DNA of 64,000 nt, taken from Edaphobacter aggregans DSM 19364 (lineage in GTDB: Bacteria; Acidobacteriota; Terriglobia; Terriglobales; Acidobacteriaceae). Below the pieces are notes generated by a model. It worked only from the letters and a program-made list of their open reading frames with translations, was not told the origin of the DNA and did no database searches. Positions within the stretch are counted from its first letter, which is position 1; every line of letters begins with the position of its first letter. The position numbers and the translations under genes were made by a program. The stretch is from assembly GCF_000745965.1 (NCBI RefSeq), contig NZ_JQKI01000012.1, positions 1-64,000 of the forward strand. The letters run 5' to 3'. This document shows positions 29,637 to 40,248 of this stretch, one piece after another.

Positions 29637-31576
29637 CAGACGTGCTCTCCTACGCTTCTGCGGCCGGCCGCGCCGGCCGCAATCTTTCTTGGTTCCCCGG
29701 CGCCTGCCGCAACGGGCAGCCGCAGAGTAAAAGTCGTGCCCCGGTCCATGGCGAGAGGATCGGCGTTCGACCGCACGTCCAGAGCACCGCCGTGCATCTG
29801 CAGAATGCGATAGGTCATCGCCAGTCCAATCCCGCTTCCCTTCGGCTTTGTGGTGAAGTACAGCTCAAAGATACGCGGAAGTACCTCGGGAGCGATACCC
29901 TCTCCTTCATCGGTCACCTCCACAACACCGAACTGGTGGTCGCGACGAATCCGGATGCGCAGCGCACCTCCCTGCGGCATGGCCTGCATTCCGTTCAGCA
30001 GCAGGTTCAGCAGCGCCTGGCGAACCAGCTCTGCGTCCACGCGCACCGCGAGAGGCTCGGCCCCGGCGTCCACGATCACCCGCACATTGTTCTCCTGCAT
30101 TTCGGCTGCGGTAAGTTCCACAACGGCGCCCACGACACTGCGCAGGTCGTGTTCCCGCAACTTCAGCTCCATTGGCCGCGAAAAATCCGCAAGCGTCTGC
30201 ACCACACGATCCAACCGCTGCATCTCGTTCGCCAGGATGTCGACGTGGCGCTGCGCCCCGCCAAAGGCCTCCGGGCCGGCGCCAGTCAGCTTGCTGCGCA
30301 GCAGCTCCAGGTGCACCACCATGGCGTTGATCGGATTCTTCACCTCGTGCCCCACGCCTGCGGTCAGCCGCCCGATCGCCGCCAGGCGGCGCGAGATCTC
30401 CAGCTCCTGGCCAAGCTGCATCATCGACTCCACGTCGCGCAGCGTCACCAGCGTTCCCATGCTGCCCCCGCCTAGCCCGTCGTCAATCGGGTCCAGAGAG
30501 ATCTGCACTTGCCGGCCGTCCTCCATCGTCACGTTCTCCGAGCTCACCTGATCACCGCTCGCAAAGGCCTCGAGCACCGCCGCACCCAGAGCCGTCTCCG
30601 GCTCGAAGATCTCCTCCAGCCGCCTGCCTACCAAGTCGCCCTCGGAGCGGTTCAGAAAGTACGCGACCGCGTCCGACACCATTACCGCGCGCTGGTCCGC
30701 CGTAAACAGCAGCACGCCATCGCGCAGCGTATCCAGCATCTGGTTCAGGTTCGCCTGCAGAGCGGTGTAGCCCGCCTCCTTCGTCCGCATCTGCTCGCCC
30801 AGCCGATCGATCGTCCGTGCCACCCGCACGACAGCGTCGCCGTCCGACTTGTTCTGCGGCGGCGGCAGAGCGGCCATCTCACCCGCCTGCAGCGTCAGCT
30901 TCTCCAGTTGCCGGCTGATCTCCTCGATCGGCCGCAGCGCGATGTTCGCCAGCAGCGCCGCCGCGATCATCGCCGCCACGGCTGCCAGCAGGGCAAACAG
31001 GATCGCCGCGCGCAGCCACGGCTGGTACGAGTTCTTCAGAAACGTCGATCGCACGCCGACGTGGACCACCAAGAACGGCTTTCCATTCCTGTCTAGCGGC
31101 TGCACCGTGTCCAGGACCTGCGGTCTGCCGAAGACCTGCCGGGTCTGATAGAGAATGCTTCCCGTCTGCATGCTCTCAAGGCTGGTGCGATGGCTCGCCG
31201 GATGGTCCACCGCGTCCGGATCGGTACTGACCAGCGTGACTCCGCGCGCGTCCGTCACGCTCACGTCCTCAACGGTTGGCGAGTAGCGCACGATCGCGTT
31301 CATCACATCGTCCAGCGGATCATTGTTGCGCAGAGCGTCCGTTACGGCGGCGTGAAGCGCCCCGTCGCTCAGATCGGAAGGAGGATTGGCCCGCAGCCCC
31401 GACTCCACCGCCTGCCGCGTCATTAACAGGACTTCGTGCGCGAGCACATCGTTGGCAGCAGCCGTCTGTTCCACCCTCTGCCGCAGCAGCTCGCCGACGA
31501 ACAACAACGAAAGAATGATGACGATCGCAAACGTTAGTCCGGTAGCCGATACCACCAGCTTCGTCTTCAAACGCAT
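29636..31576 (-). CDS. Membrane sensor histidine kinase, NtrB/ZraS-like
   Basis: 646 residues. An N-terminal helix (VVSATGLTFAIVIILSLLFV) and a second at ~185-210 (AAILFALLAAVAAMIAAALL) bracket a ~150-residue periplasmic sensor. HAMP-like and coiled linker parts follow, then a PAS domain (~275-380) containing DTLRDGVLLFTADQRAVMVSD. The phospho-accepting His lies in GRLTAGVGHEVKNPINAMVV (~405-420). The ATPase part has LLNLLLNGMQAMP, VTDEGEGI and KGSGIGLAMTYRI. It starts 3 nt downstream of the NtrC-type regulator, its evident partner. Stimulus unknown. Confidence 0.92.
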   Translation of the reverse strand: MRLKTKLVVSATGLTFAIVIILSLLFVGELLRQRVEQTAAANDVLAHEVLLMTRQAVESGLRANPPSDLSDGALHAAVTDALRNNDPLDDVMNAIVRYSPTVEDVSVTDARGVTLVSTDPDAVDHPASHRTSLESMQTGSILYQTRQVFGRPQVLDTVQPLDRNGKPFLVVHVGVRSTFLKNSYQPWLRAAILFALLAAVAAMIAAALLANIALRPIEEISRQLEKLTLQAGEMAALPPPQNKSDGDAVVRVARTIDRLGEQMRTKEAGYTALQANLNQMLDTLRDGVLLFTADQRAVMVSDAVAYFLNRSEGDLVGRRLEEIFEPETALGAAVLEAFASGDQVSSENVTMEDGRQVQISLDPIDDGLGGGSMGTLVTLRDVESMMQLGQELEISRRLAAIGRLTAGVGHEVKNPINAMVVHLELLRSKLTGAGPEAFGGAQRHVDILANEMQRLDRVVQTLADFSRPMELKLREHDLRSVVGAVVELTAAEMQENNVRVIVDAGAEPLAVRVDAELVRQALLNLLLNGMQAMPQGGALRIRIRRDHQFGVVEVTDEGEGIAPEVLPRIFELYFTTKPKGSGIGLAMTYRILQMHGGALDVRSNADPLAMDRGTTFTLRLPVAAGAGEPRKIAAGAAGRRSVGEHV

Positions 31577-31578
31577 CG

Positions 31579-33045
31579 TTAATCCACCAGGGCAGAGTTG
31601 TTCGAGTATTCCTTCAGCTTGTTCTGCAGTGTCTTTGAACTGATCCCAAGAATCTCGGCGGCTTTGGTCTTGTTGTTATGGGTCGCCATCAGCGTCTTTA
31701 AGATTAGCTGACGTTCTGCCTCATCGACCGTTGTGCCCACTTCCACGCGAACCGTGTTCTGGTCTTCGAGATACTTCTCAACCTCGCTCGGCCGCCCGCT
31801 GGACCCCTCGACCGCACTCTCGACCGCAGCCGCAAAACGCCCGCTCTTTGTCATCACCGGGGCAAACCCCGCCTCGCCGAAATGCGGCGGAAGGTGCTCG
31901 GTGCTCAGCATCCCCGAGCCCGCCATGATCGTCGCCCGCTCAATCGTGTTGCGCAGCTCGCGGACGTTCCCCGGCCACGAATACTCCTCCAGCCGCTTCA
32001 GCAGCGTGTCCTTGATTCCCGTCACCGTGCAGTTGTGCCGCTCGTTCATGTCGGCGATCATCTTCCGGGCAATCGGCTCGATGTCCTCCTTGTGCTCACG
32101 AAGCGGCGGCATCTGGATGTTGAAGACGTTCAGCCTGTAGTACAGATCGCCGCGCAGCTCGCCGGCAGCCACTGCCTCTTCGGGGTCCTTGTTCGTTGCC
32201 GCGACAACTCGCACGTCCACCGGAGTCTCCGCCTTGCTGCCCAGCCTGCGCAGCTTGCGGTCCTCGAGCACCCGCAGCAGCTTGGCCTGCGTCGCAGCAG
32301 GCATCTCGCCGATCTCGTCCAGCAGCAGCGTCCCCTCCTCGGCCAGCTCAAAGCACCCTGCCCTGCGCTCCAGCGCGCCCGTGAAGGCTCCCTTCTCATG
32401 GCCGAAGATCTCGCTCTCGATCAGCGTCTCCGGAATCGCCGCGCAGTTCACCGCGACAAATGGCTTGCTCCGCCGCGAGCTCAACTCGTGCAGCGCGCGC
32501 GCCACCAGCTCCTTGCCCGTGCCGCTCTCGCCGGTCACCAGCACGCTTACGTTGGAGGGAGCGATGCGCTCGAGCAGCGAGAAGATCGCCTTCATCTTCT
32601 GCGACATCCCCACCAGCGGACCAAGCATTCCCGTATCGCGCTGCCGCCGCCGCGTGGCCTCGAACTCCGTGTCTACATCCGTGTCGTGCTGGCGGCTCGC
32701 GTTCTGCAGAATCGTCCTAAGGCGCAGAGGATCCACCGGCTTCGGGATATAGTCGTACGCGCCCTTGCGCATCGCCTCCACGGCCGACTCGATCGAGCCC
32801 TGCGCCGTCATCATCACCACCGCCATGCGCTGGGGAAGCTCCGCGATACGGTCCAGCAATCCCATCCCATCCATGCGCGGCATCTTAAGATCAGTCACCA
32901 CGATGGCGGGGTTCCAGGCGATCGCCTTCTCCAATCCCTCTACGCCATCGGCTGCGCCCTCGGTCTTGTACCCCCAGCTCTCAATCAGCTCGGTTAACCC
33001 CGTGCGCGCGTGAATCTCATCTTCGACAATCAAAACCTTTTCCAA
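31579..33045 (-). CDS. Sigma54-dependent response regulator, NtrC family
   Basis: About 488 residues from TTG 33045, which has AGGAG 5 nt upstream; ATG 33075 lacks one and gives a non-receiver extension. The receiver domain has the acidic pair in LIVEDE and phospho-Asp in VTDLKMPRMDG (~52). The AAA+ domain carries Walker A GESGTGKE, the sigma54-contacting GAFTGA and Walker B LLLDEIGEMP. A Fis-type helix-turn-helix ends the protein (NKTKAAEILGISSKTLQNKL). It activates sigma54 promoters when phosphorylated by the kinase encoded next. No sigma54 promoter was located with confidence in the window. Confidence 0.94.
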   Translation of the reverse strand: MEKVLIVEDEIHARTGLTELIESWGYKTEGAADGVEGLEKAIAWNPAIVVTDLKMPRMDGMGLLDRIAELPQRMAVVMMTAQGSIESAVEAMRKGAYDYIPKPVDPLRLRTILQNASRQHDTDVDTEFEATRRRQRDTGMLGPLVGMSQKMKAIFSLLERIAPSNVSVLVTGESGTGKELVARALHELSSRRSKPFVAVNCAAIPETLIESEIFGHEKGAFTGALERRAGCFELAEEGTLLLDEIGEMPAATQAKLLRVLEDRKLRRLGSKAETPVDVRVVAATNKDPEEAVAAGELRGDLYYRLNVFNIQMPPLREHKEDIEPIARKMIADMNERHNCTVTGIKDTLLKRLEEYSWPGNVRELRNTIERATIMAGSGMLSTEHLPPHFGEAGFAPVMTKSGRFAAAVESAVEGSSGRPSEVEKYLEDQNTVRVEVGTTVDEAERQLILKTLMATHNNKTKAAEILGISSKTLQNKLKEYSNNSALVD

Positions 33046-33293
33046 ATTCACTCCTGCTTTCCCATTCAGGGGCATGTCAAGGCCGGATATTTAGCTTAGA
33101 CGCCTCTGAACTATCAAGTGTATCGCTTCCGAGGCCCTCCTTTGACATGGAATCGCCAACTCCGGCAATCCCATCTAACCCATTGATACCATTGCCAATA
33201 GCGCAAGTTCCCATCGCTTGCGCGAAATAAACCACATTTACCGACAGTCGAAGCAGTCTCATTTGAGCTCTACTCCACGATATTCTTGATTCC

Positions 33294-33620
33294 ATGCTTG
33301 AACCCGAAATTACGGCAGAGGTTTTTGTCCAACAGCGGCAGCAATCTAACCCTCCCTTGGTCCTGGACGTTCGCGAGCCCTGGGAGTTCAACACCGCCAG
33401 CCTACCCGGATCACTACTGATGCCGATGGGCGAGGTCGCATCGCGCGCGCACCAGGAACTGGACCCCGATCAGCCCATCGTCGTGCTCTGCCATCACGGT
33501 GCCCGTTCCCTCTCCGTAACCATGTGGCTTCGCGAGCAGGGATTCGAGCACGTCCAGTCGCTTGCTGGCGGTATCGATCGCTGGTCCCGCGTCATCGATC
33601 CCGCCGTTCCCCGCTACTGA
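33294..33620 (+). CDS. Single-domain rhodanese
   Basis: 108 residues. LVLDVREPWEFNTASLPGSLLMPM gives the CH2A-like region, and the active-site loop is VLCHHGARS with Cys about residue 66. SLAGGIDRWS closes the domain. Length and pattern match GlpE-like thiosulfate sulfurtransferases or sulfur carriers in the cytoplasm. It is divergent from the NtrC-type operon across ~250 nt. No clear Shine-Dalgarno precedes the ATG. Confidence 0.9.
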   Translation: MLEPEITAEVFVQQRQQSNPPLVLDVREPWEFNTASLPGSLLMPMGEVASRAHQELDPDQPIVVLCHHGARSLSVTMWLREQGFEHVQSLAGGIDRWSRVIDPAVPRY

Positions 33621-33781
33621 GCCTTCAGCCGCCGCTCTACCGGGCCGAGCGGCCCGGCGGGATCGGATTTGCTTACCCTTTGCCCACCTGAAGTTATCTT
33701 TTCCGGCGCAACCCGCATCCAAGTAACAGCAGGGAGTGGATTCCTGCAAGCGTGCTGTATCCGCAGCCCTGGGGGAGTTGT

Positions 33782-35164
33782 ATGTTCATCCTGGACCGAG
33801 CGAATCCTCGCGCCGCGGCGACCGCTGATGCAGGATCGCGAAATACCTCCAAAAAGGCCACAACCTTCGACGAGCCTTTGTGGCAGCTGGCCGGCGTCGT
33901 CGAATCGCCCGAAGAAGCACGCAACACCCGCGAAGCAGCCTTCGAGCGCAAAGCCGGTGAGACCCTCGCCCTTCTGGCAGCCATCGTCGAGTCCTCCGAC
34001 GACGCCATCCTCAGCAACGACCTCAACGGCACCGTCACCAGCTGGAACAAAGGCGCCCAGCACATCTTTGGATACACGCCCGAAGAGATACTTGGCCGTC
34101 CCATCTCCATGCTCGCTTCGGAAAGCTGTCAGGACGACTGGGCCCGCTGCCTCGAAAAGATTCGCCGCGGCGAGCGCGTAGATCACTACGAGACTCTCCG
34201 CCGCCACAAGGACGGCAGCGATATCGCCGTCTCCCTCACCGTCTCCCCCATTCGCGACTCGTCCGGAACCATCATTGGCTCCTCCAAGGTCGCGCGCGAC
34301 ATCACAGCAACCCGCCAGGCCGAGCAGGCCCTGCGCAACGCCGACAAGCTCGCCATGGCCGGCCGAATGGCCGCCAGCATCGCGCACGAGATCAACAACC
34401 CGCTCGAGGCCATCACGAACCTCCTCTTCCTCCTCGAGCACGAGCCCCTCCCCGAACAGGCCCGCCGCTACCTGACGCTCGCCCAGCATGAACTCACTCG
34501 CGTCTCCCATATCGCTTCCCAGACGCTCGGCTTCTTCCGCGGAGCCCCCGGCTCCACGACAACCCCCCTGTCCGACGTCGTCGACAGCGCCATCTCGCTC
34601 CACATCGGCCGCCTCTCGACCTGCAACGTCGCCGTCGAAAAGAACTATGCCCCCACTCCAGCTTTCTTCTGCAACCAGGGCGAACTCCGTCAGGTCCTCG
34701 TCAACCTCGTCGCGAATGCGCTCGACGCCATGCCCCATGGAGGCCGGCTTATCGCCCGCGTCCGACCGGCCGTGGACCCGGCCACTAGCACCCACGGCGT
34801 CCGCGTCGTCATCGCTGACACCGGCATCGGCATGAGTTCGCGAACGCAGCGTGCCCTGTTCGAGCCCTTCTACACCACCAAGGGCGCCACCGGCACCGGC
34901 CTCGGGCTCTGGGTCAGCAGTCAGATCATCGCCCGCCACCAGGGCCGAATCAGAGTCAAAAGCAGCCAGTCGCCCGACCGCCACGGCACCGTCTTCTCCA
35001 TCTTTCTGCCCAATCTCCCCGAAGCCTCGGGCAGCCCGTGTCAGGCTCCCTCACAGCAACTGCCACTGCCCATCGATGGCAGACAGGCTACTTCGCACGA
35101 GGATGAGTCTCGTCATACACCCGCTCAACCTGACCAACAGTCAACTGCGTATACCGCTGCGTAG
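33782..35164 (+). CDS. Soluble PAS histidine kinase
   Basis: 460 residues from ATG 33782, preceded by GGGGGAG; the frame could begin at GTG 33752 but that part looks like leader. A PAS domain (~60-180) contains [21 protein letters not shown] and [12 protein letters not shown]. The H-box is [20 protein letters not shown] and the ATPase has [25 protein letters not shown] and [12 protein letters not shown]. No membrane segment is seen, so it acts in the cytoplasm. No partner regulator is adjacent. Its last 77 nt overlap the 3' end of the Xer recombinase on the opposite strand. Confidence 0.9.
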   Translation: MFILDRANPRAAATADAGSRNTSKKATTFDEPLWQLAGVVESPEEARNTREAAFERKAGETLALLAAIVESSDDAILSNDLNGTVTSWNKGAQHIFGYTPEEILGRPISMLASESCQDDWARCLEKIRRGERVDHYETLRRHKDGSDIAVSLTVSPIRDSSGTIIGSSKVARDITATRQAEQALRNADKLAMAGRMAASIAHEINNPLEAITNLLFLLEHEPLPEQARRYLTLAQHELTRVSHIASQTLGFFRGAPGSTTTPLSDVVDSAISLHIGRLSTCNVAVEKNYAPTPAFFCNQGELRQVLVNLVANALDAMPHGGRLIARVRPAVDPATSTHGVRVVIADTGIGMSSRTQRALFEPFYTTKGATGTGLGLWVSSQIIARHQGRIRVKSSQSPDRHGTVFSIFLPNLPEASGSPCQAPSQQLPLPIDGRQATSHEDESRHTPAQPDQQSTAYTAA

Positions 35165-36068
35165 TCGACAACCGCTCATGGCCCAGCATCTCCTGGATTG
35201 CCCGCAGGTCCGCGCCCTCCTCCAGCATGTGAGTGCCAAACGCATGCCGCAGCGTATGCGGATGCACATCGGCCGCCAGCCCCCGGCTTAGTGCAATCGC
35301 CTTCACGATCCTCCCCACGCTCCTCGTCGTCAGCCGGCAGTCTCCACGCATGCGCAGATTCGTCACCAGCGGCCCCTCATGGACCAGCGCTCCCTTGCCC
35401 GCCGCCATCAGTCTCTCCGTCCGCGCCGGAAGGTACGCCCGCAAAGCAATCGCCGCCTCATCGCCCAGCGGAACCAGCCTCTCCTTGCGCCCCTTGCCGC
35501 GCACCAGAATCGCGTCGTCACCCCACTTCACGCTGTCCATGTTCAGCCCCACCAGCTCCGAGTTGCGAATCCCGCAGCCGTACAGCAGCTCAAAGATCAC
35601 ACGATCGCGCTCCGGCCACGCCACGACGTTCTCGTTGGCGCCCTTGCCTCGCTTCGCCACCCCCTTCGCCTCTTCCAGCGAGTTCAGCACGCGATTCACC
35701 TCTTCGGCGCTCGGAACCCGCGGCAGATGCTTCGGCAGCTTCGGCGTGCTCACCAGCAGCGCAGGATTCTGCTCGACCAGCCCCTCCTTCGCCAGCCACT
35801 TAAACCAGCTCCGCACCGCGGCCAGCGCCCTCGCCACACTCGCTTTCGTCAATCCGCGCTGATACAGCACCCCGAGGTAGGCGCGAATGTGCAGATGCTC
35901 CACCGCCGCGATCCGGCCGTCCTCGCCCATAGCCTCGGCCAGGTAAGCCGCGAAGCTCCGCACCTCGCGCCTATACGCCCGCACCGTGTGCTCGGAGGCC
36001 CCGCGCTCATTGGCCAGCATCGCCAGAAACCTCTCGGCCAGCCCTGGAAACTCGCTCGCGCCTTGCAT
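35088..36068 (-). CDS. Tyrosine recombinase XerC/XerD-like (first of pair)
   Basis: 326 residues. The N-terminal SAM-like core-binding domain starts [27 protein letters not shown]. The catalytic domain shows Arg in [15 protein letters not shown], Lys in [15 protein letters not shown]-x-x-R in [14 protein letters not shown], His in [10 protein letters not shown] and the nucleophile Tyr in RYTQLT. This is the full Xer set. GGGAG precedes the ATG. Such enzymes resolve chromosome dimers at dif. It follows the second recombinase gene after 2 nt, so the two are cotranscribed. Confidence 0.92.
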   Translation of the reverse strand: MQGASEFPGLAERFLAMLANERGASEHTVRAYRREVRSFAAYLAEAMGEDGRIAAVEHLHIRAYLGVLYQRGLTKASVARALAAVRSWFKWLAKEGLVEQNPALLVSTPKLPKHLPRVPSAEEVNRVLNSLEEAKGVAKRGKGANENVVAWPERDRVIFELLYGCGIRNSELVGLNMDSVKWGDDAILVRGKGRKERLVPLGDEAAIALRAYLPARTERLMAAGKGALVHEGPLVTNLRMRGDCRLTTRSVGRIVKAIALSRGLAADVHPHTLRHAFGTHMLEEGADLRAIQEMLGHERLSTTQRYTQLTVGQVERVYDETHPRAK

Positions 36069-36070
36069 CT

Positions 36071-37018
36071 CTACTCCCTATTCCCTACTGCCTGTCGCTT
36101 TCCCCGCGGATGATGCATCCTGTGCACCTGCTTCAGCCGCCCCAGCGCCACGTGAGTGTACACCTGCGTCGTCGCAATATCCGCGTGCCCCAACAGCGTC
36201 TGCACGGTGCGCAGGTCCGCGCCGTGATCCACCATGTGCGTCGCGCAGCTGTGCCTCAGCTTGTGCGGACTCGCCCTATTCCCCTCCGGCGAGACCGACC
36301 GTACCATCTCCCACACCCACTGCCGCGTCAGCGGCCTGCCTCGCACGCTCAGAAACAGCGCCCGCTGCATCGCTCCATTCGCCAGCTCGGGCCGTCCAAT
36401 CTTCAAATACCGCTCGAGAGCCTCCAGCGCCGCGCGCCCCAGCGGCACAATCCTCTCCTTGTCGCCCTTGCCCCGAACCTGCGCCCGCCCCGCGTCCAGA
36501 TGCAGGTCCTCGACATGCAGAGCGCATATCTCCGCCACCCTCAACCCGCCTCCGTACAGCAGCTCAAGGATCGCGTGGTCCCGCAGCGCCAATCCATCTG
36601 CATCGGCCACTCGCGCGGCAACTCCGGTCCGCTCCAGCATCCCCGCCACCTCACTCTCGGCGAGGCTCTTCGGCAGAACCTTCCAGCTCGACGGGCTCTC
36701 CACATTCACCGTCGGATCGTGCTTGATCCTCTTGTCGATCAGCAGCCAGCGATAGAACCCTCGCAGCGCGCTCAGCTTCCGCGCAATCGACCGCGACTCC
36801 ACGCCATGCCCGCGCAGCCCTTCCATGAAGCCGCGAACATCCTCCTGCGTAGCCGTCACCAGCAGCCCTTCGCGCCCTTCCACATGCTCCGCAAACTGCT
36901 CCAGGTCACACTGATACGCCTCGCACGTCGCCGGTCTCATCCCCTTCTCGACGCGCAGATACACGCCGTACTCGCGCACGCTCCGAACGTTCCCGGCAAC
37001 CTCGTCCTGCTCCCGCAT
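36071..37018 (-). CDS. Tyrosine recombinase XerC/XerD-like (second of pair)
   Basis: About 315 residues from ATG 37018; the frame opens further upstream, but those 48 residues are Gly/Arg-rich and lack homology signs. Core-binding domain: [22 protein letters not shown]. Catalytic residues: Arg in [15 protein letters not shown], Lys in [35 protein letters not shown] and Tyr in [25 protein letters not shown] is XerD-like. With the neighbouring recombinase it forms a tandem XerCD-type pair, which is less usual than separate loci. Confidence 0.92.
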   Translation of the reverse strand: MREQDEVAGNVRSVREYGVYLRVEKGMRPATCEAYQCDLEQFAEHVEGREGLLVTATQEDVRGFMEGLRGHGVESRSIARKLSALRGFYRWLLIDKRIKHDPTVNVESPSSWKVLPKSLAESEVAGMLERTGVAARVADADGLALRDHAILELLYGGGLRVAEICALHVEDLHLDAGRAQVRGKGDKERIVPLGRAALEALERYLKIGRPELANGAMQRALFLSVRGRPLTRQWVWEMVRSVSPEGNRASPHKLRHSCATHMVDHGADLRTVQTLLGHADIATTQVYTHVALGRLKQVHRMHHPRGKRQAVGNRE

Positions 37019-37173
37019 AGCCCTGATTATCCCCGCCGCCGCCCCATGAAAACGCGCCCACCCATCGCCCGGTATCCACCTCGCTACGAACCCTCTCCCG
37101 CACCCCTCGCTGTGAGTCTTTCCACAGCAAATCCTAAGATGATCCTCAGCCCCGCCTCTCAAGGAGGTCCCTC

Positions 37174-37452
37174 ATGGCGCAGCTCGACCCCCTCCTCGCC
37201 CTCGGCGTCCTCTTCTCCACCGCCGCCACCGACGCCGTCTACGTCCTGTTCAACGCCGCCGTCTCCGCCCGCCGCCGCATCCCCGCCGCCACCTGGAGCA
37301 GCATCTGGTATCTCCTGTCCGCCTTCGCCGTCATCAGCTACACCCGGCACTGGTTCTACGTCCTCTTCGCAGCCCTCGGCTCCTGGATCGGCGCCTATCT
37401 CTCCATGACCTTCCTCGGCCGCAAGGAACTCCCCAGCCCAAAGATCAACTAA
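37174..37452 (+). CDS. Small membrane protein, unknown function
   Basis: 92 residues with a textbook AAGGAGG 6 nt before the ATG. Two or three hydrophobic helices are visible: LDPLLALGVLFSTAATDAVY, SIWYLLSAFAVISYT and YVLFAALGSWIGAYLSM. The C-terminus is short and polar. The VLFAALGSWIGAYL ending resembles the membrane part of DUF5698/DUF2179-type proteins, but this is a weak likeness. It lies between the divergent recombinases and the POTRA protein. Confidence 0.75.
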   Translation: MAQLDPLLALGVLFSTAATDAVYVLFNAAVSARRRIPAATWSSIWYLLSAFAVISYTRHWFYVLFAALGSWIGAYLSMTFLGRKELPSPKIN

Positions 37453-37510
37453 CTCTGTCCCGCAGTTTTTTCTTTTCCAGGCAAATGTCCTCGGCTATCG
37501 TTGGTCTCAC

Positions 37511-38809
37511 ATGCGTACGACGATCGGTTCCCTTGCCCTTCTGGCTCTCTGCCTTCTGCCCTCATCTACCCGCCTCTCCGCTCAGGCCGTCATCCTTCCG
37601 AAGAACATCCTTTTCACCGGCGTCCCCGCATACTCACAGGCTGAGCTGCTCGCCTTCACCGGCCTCAAGCCCGGCGCCACATCGTCGGCTGCCGAGGTCC
37701 AGGCCGCCGCGCAAAAGCTCAGCGACACCGGCCTCTTCGCCGACGTCCACTTCGCCTTAGGTCCCCAGGGACTCACCTGCGCCCTCAAGCCCATGCCCGC
37801 GGACAATCTCCTGCCCGCTCGCTTCCCCAACCTCATCTGGTGGTCGAACGACGAGCTTGCCGAAGCTCTCAAGGCTCGCGTGCCGCTCTACCGCGGCTCC
37901 ATTCCCATCTCTGGCAACATGCAGGAGGCCGTCACCGCCGCGCTCACCGTCATGCTTGCCGAAAAGAACGTCCACGCCAAAGTCGCCGTCATGCCCAGCG
38001 GCGCCGCCCCCGGAGCCCCACCCACCGCGTTCTCCTTCCTTATCGAATCCCCCGAGGTCCGCGTCCACTCCCTCACCTTCGTCGCCGCCTCGCCTGCCAT
38101 GCAGACCAAGCTCGAAAAGGTCAGCAAAGACGCCGCCAACCAGCCCTTCGACCAATACACCACCAACACGGCCGTCAGCTCCACTGTCACCGAAATCTAC
38201 CGCAACGACGGCTACCTCGATGCCGCCCTCGACATCGCCCGCACCGCCCCACAGGTCACCGCCGACGCCATCAACCTCGATCTCACCGCCACCATCCGCG
38301 AAGGCCAGCCCTACCGCATCTCCTCGCTCACCTGGCAGGGCTCCGACGTCATGAGTGCCGCCGACTTCAACAAGCAGTCCAAGCTCCACCCAGAAGACCT
38401 GGCCTCTCAGCTGACTCTCAAGCAAAGCCTCTCCATCCTCGCCCGCGCCTACTACGCCACGGGCTACCAGGACGCCAAAATTCAGGCGCCCGCCACTCTC
38501 GATTCCGCCACCCACCACGTCGCCTATACCATCCGCGTCGTCCCCGGCGATCAGTACCGCATCAAGTCCATCAACGCCGTCGGCCTCAACGACCAGCAGC
38601 GCAAAGACTTCACCGCAGCCTGGCACATGAATCCCGGCGACTTCTACGACGTCACCTACCTCACCACCTTCCTCGTCAAGAACACCACCATCCAGTCCCT
38701 CCGCGGCTACTCCGCCAACTACAAGGCCCTCTCCGACCCCGACACCCACCTCGTCGACCTCACCATCACCTTCGCCAAAGGCGGCCAGCTCGTCCAGGCC
38801 ACGGACTAA
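37511..38809 (+). CDS. Secreted POTRA-repeat protein lacking a barrel
   Basis: 432 residues. A signal peptide (LALLALCLLPSSTRLSAQA) is followed by repeats of BamA-like POTRA character: LPKNILFTGVPAYSQAELLAFTGL with LSDTGLFADVHF (first); VRVHSLTFVAAS...ITEIYRNDGYLDAAL; YRISSLTWQG...ILARAYYATGYQDAKI; and YRIKSINAVGLNDQQ. Each pairs a strand-helix with a 'Y/F-x-x-G-Y/F-x-D/A' turn. No outer-membrane barrel follows; the protein stops after the last repeat. A periplasmic chaperone or scaffold role in outer-membrane assembly is inferred. It precedes ffh by 33 nt on the same strand. Confidence 0.7.
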   Translation: MRTTIGSLALLALCLLPSSTRLSAQAVILPKNILFTGVPAYSQAELLAFTGLKPGATSSAAEVQAAAQKLSDTGLFADVHFALGPQGLTCALKPMPADNLLPARFPNLIWWSNDELAEALKARVPLYRGSIPISGNMQEAVTAALTVMLAEKNVHAKVAVMPSGAAPGAPPTAFSFLIESPEVRVHSLTFVAASPAMQTKLEKVSKDAANQPFDQYTTNTAVSSTVTEIYRNDGYLDAALDIARTAPQVTADAINLDLTATIREGQPYRISSLTWQGSDVMSAADFNKQSKLHPEDLASQLTLKQSLSILARAYYATGYQDAKIQAPATLDSATHHVAYTIRVVPGDQYRIKSINAVGLNDQQRKDFTAAWHMNPGDFYDVTYLTTFLVKNTTIQSLRGYSANYKALSDPDTHLVDLTITFAKGGQLVQATD

Positions 38810-38842
38810 CCCTCGCACCCGCTGCTAAACTTAAAGGCAGCC

Positions 38843-40228
<1,386 letters not shown>

Positions 40229-40248
40229 TTCGACACGAGAGGCCGTCG

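Noticed and set aside
35088-37018. Integrated phage or integron signalled by the two recombinases
   Set aside because: No phage genes, attC sites, cassettes or tRNA target are nearby; both enzymes look like Xer housekeeping types.
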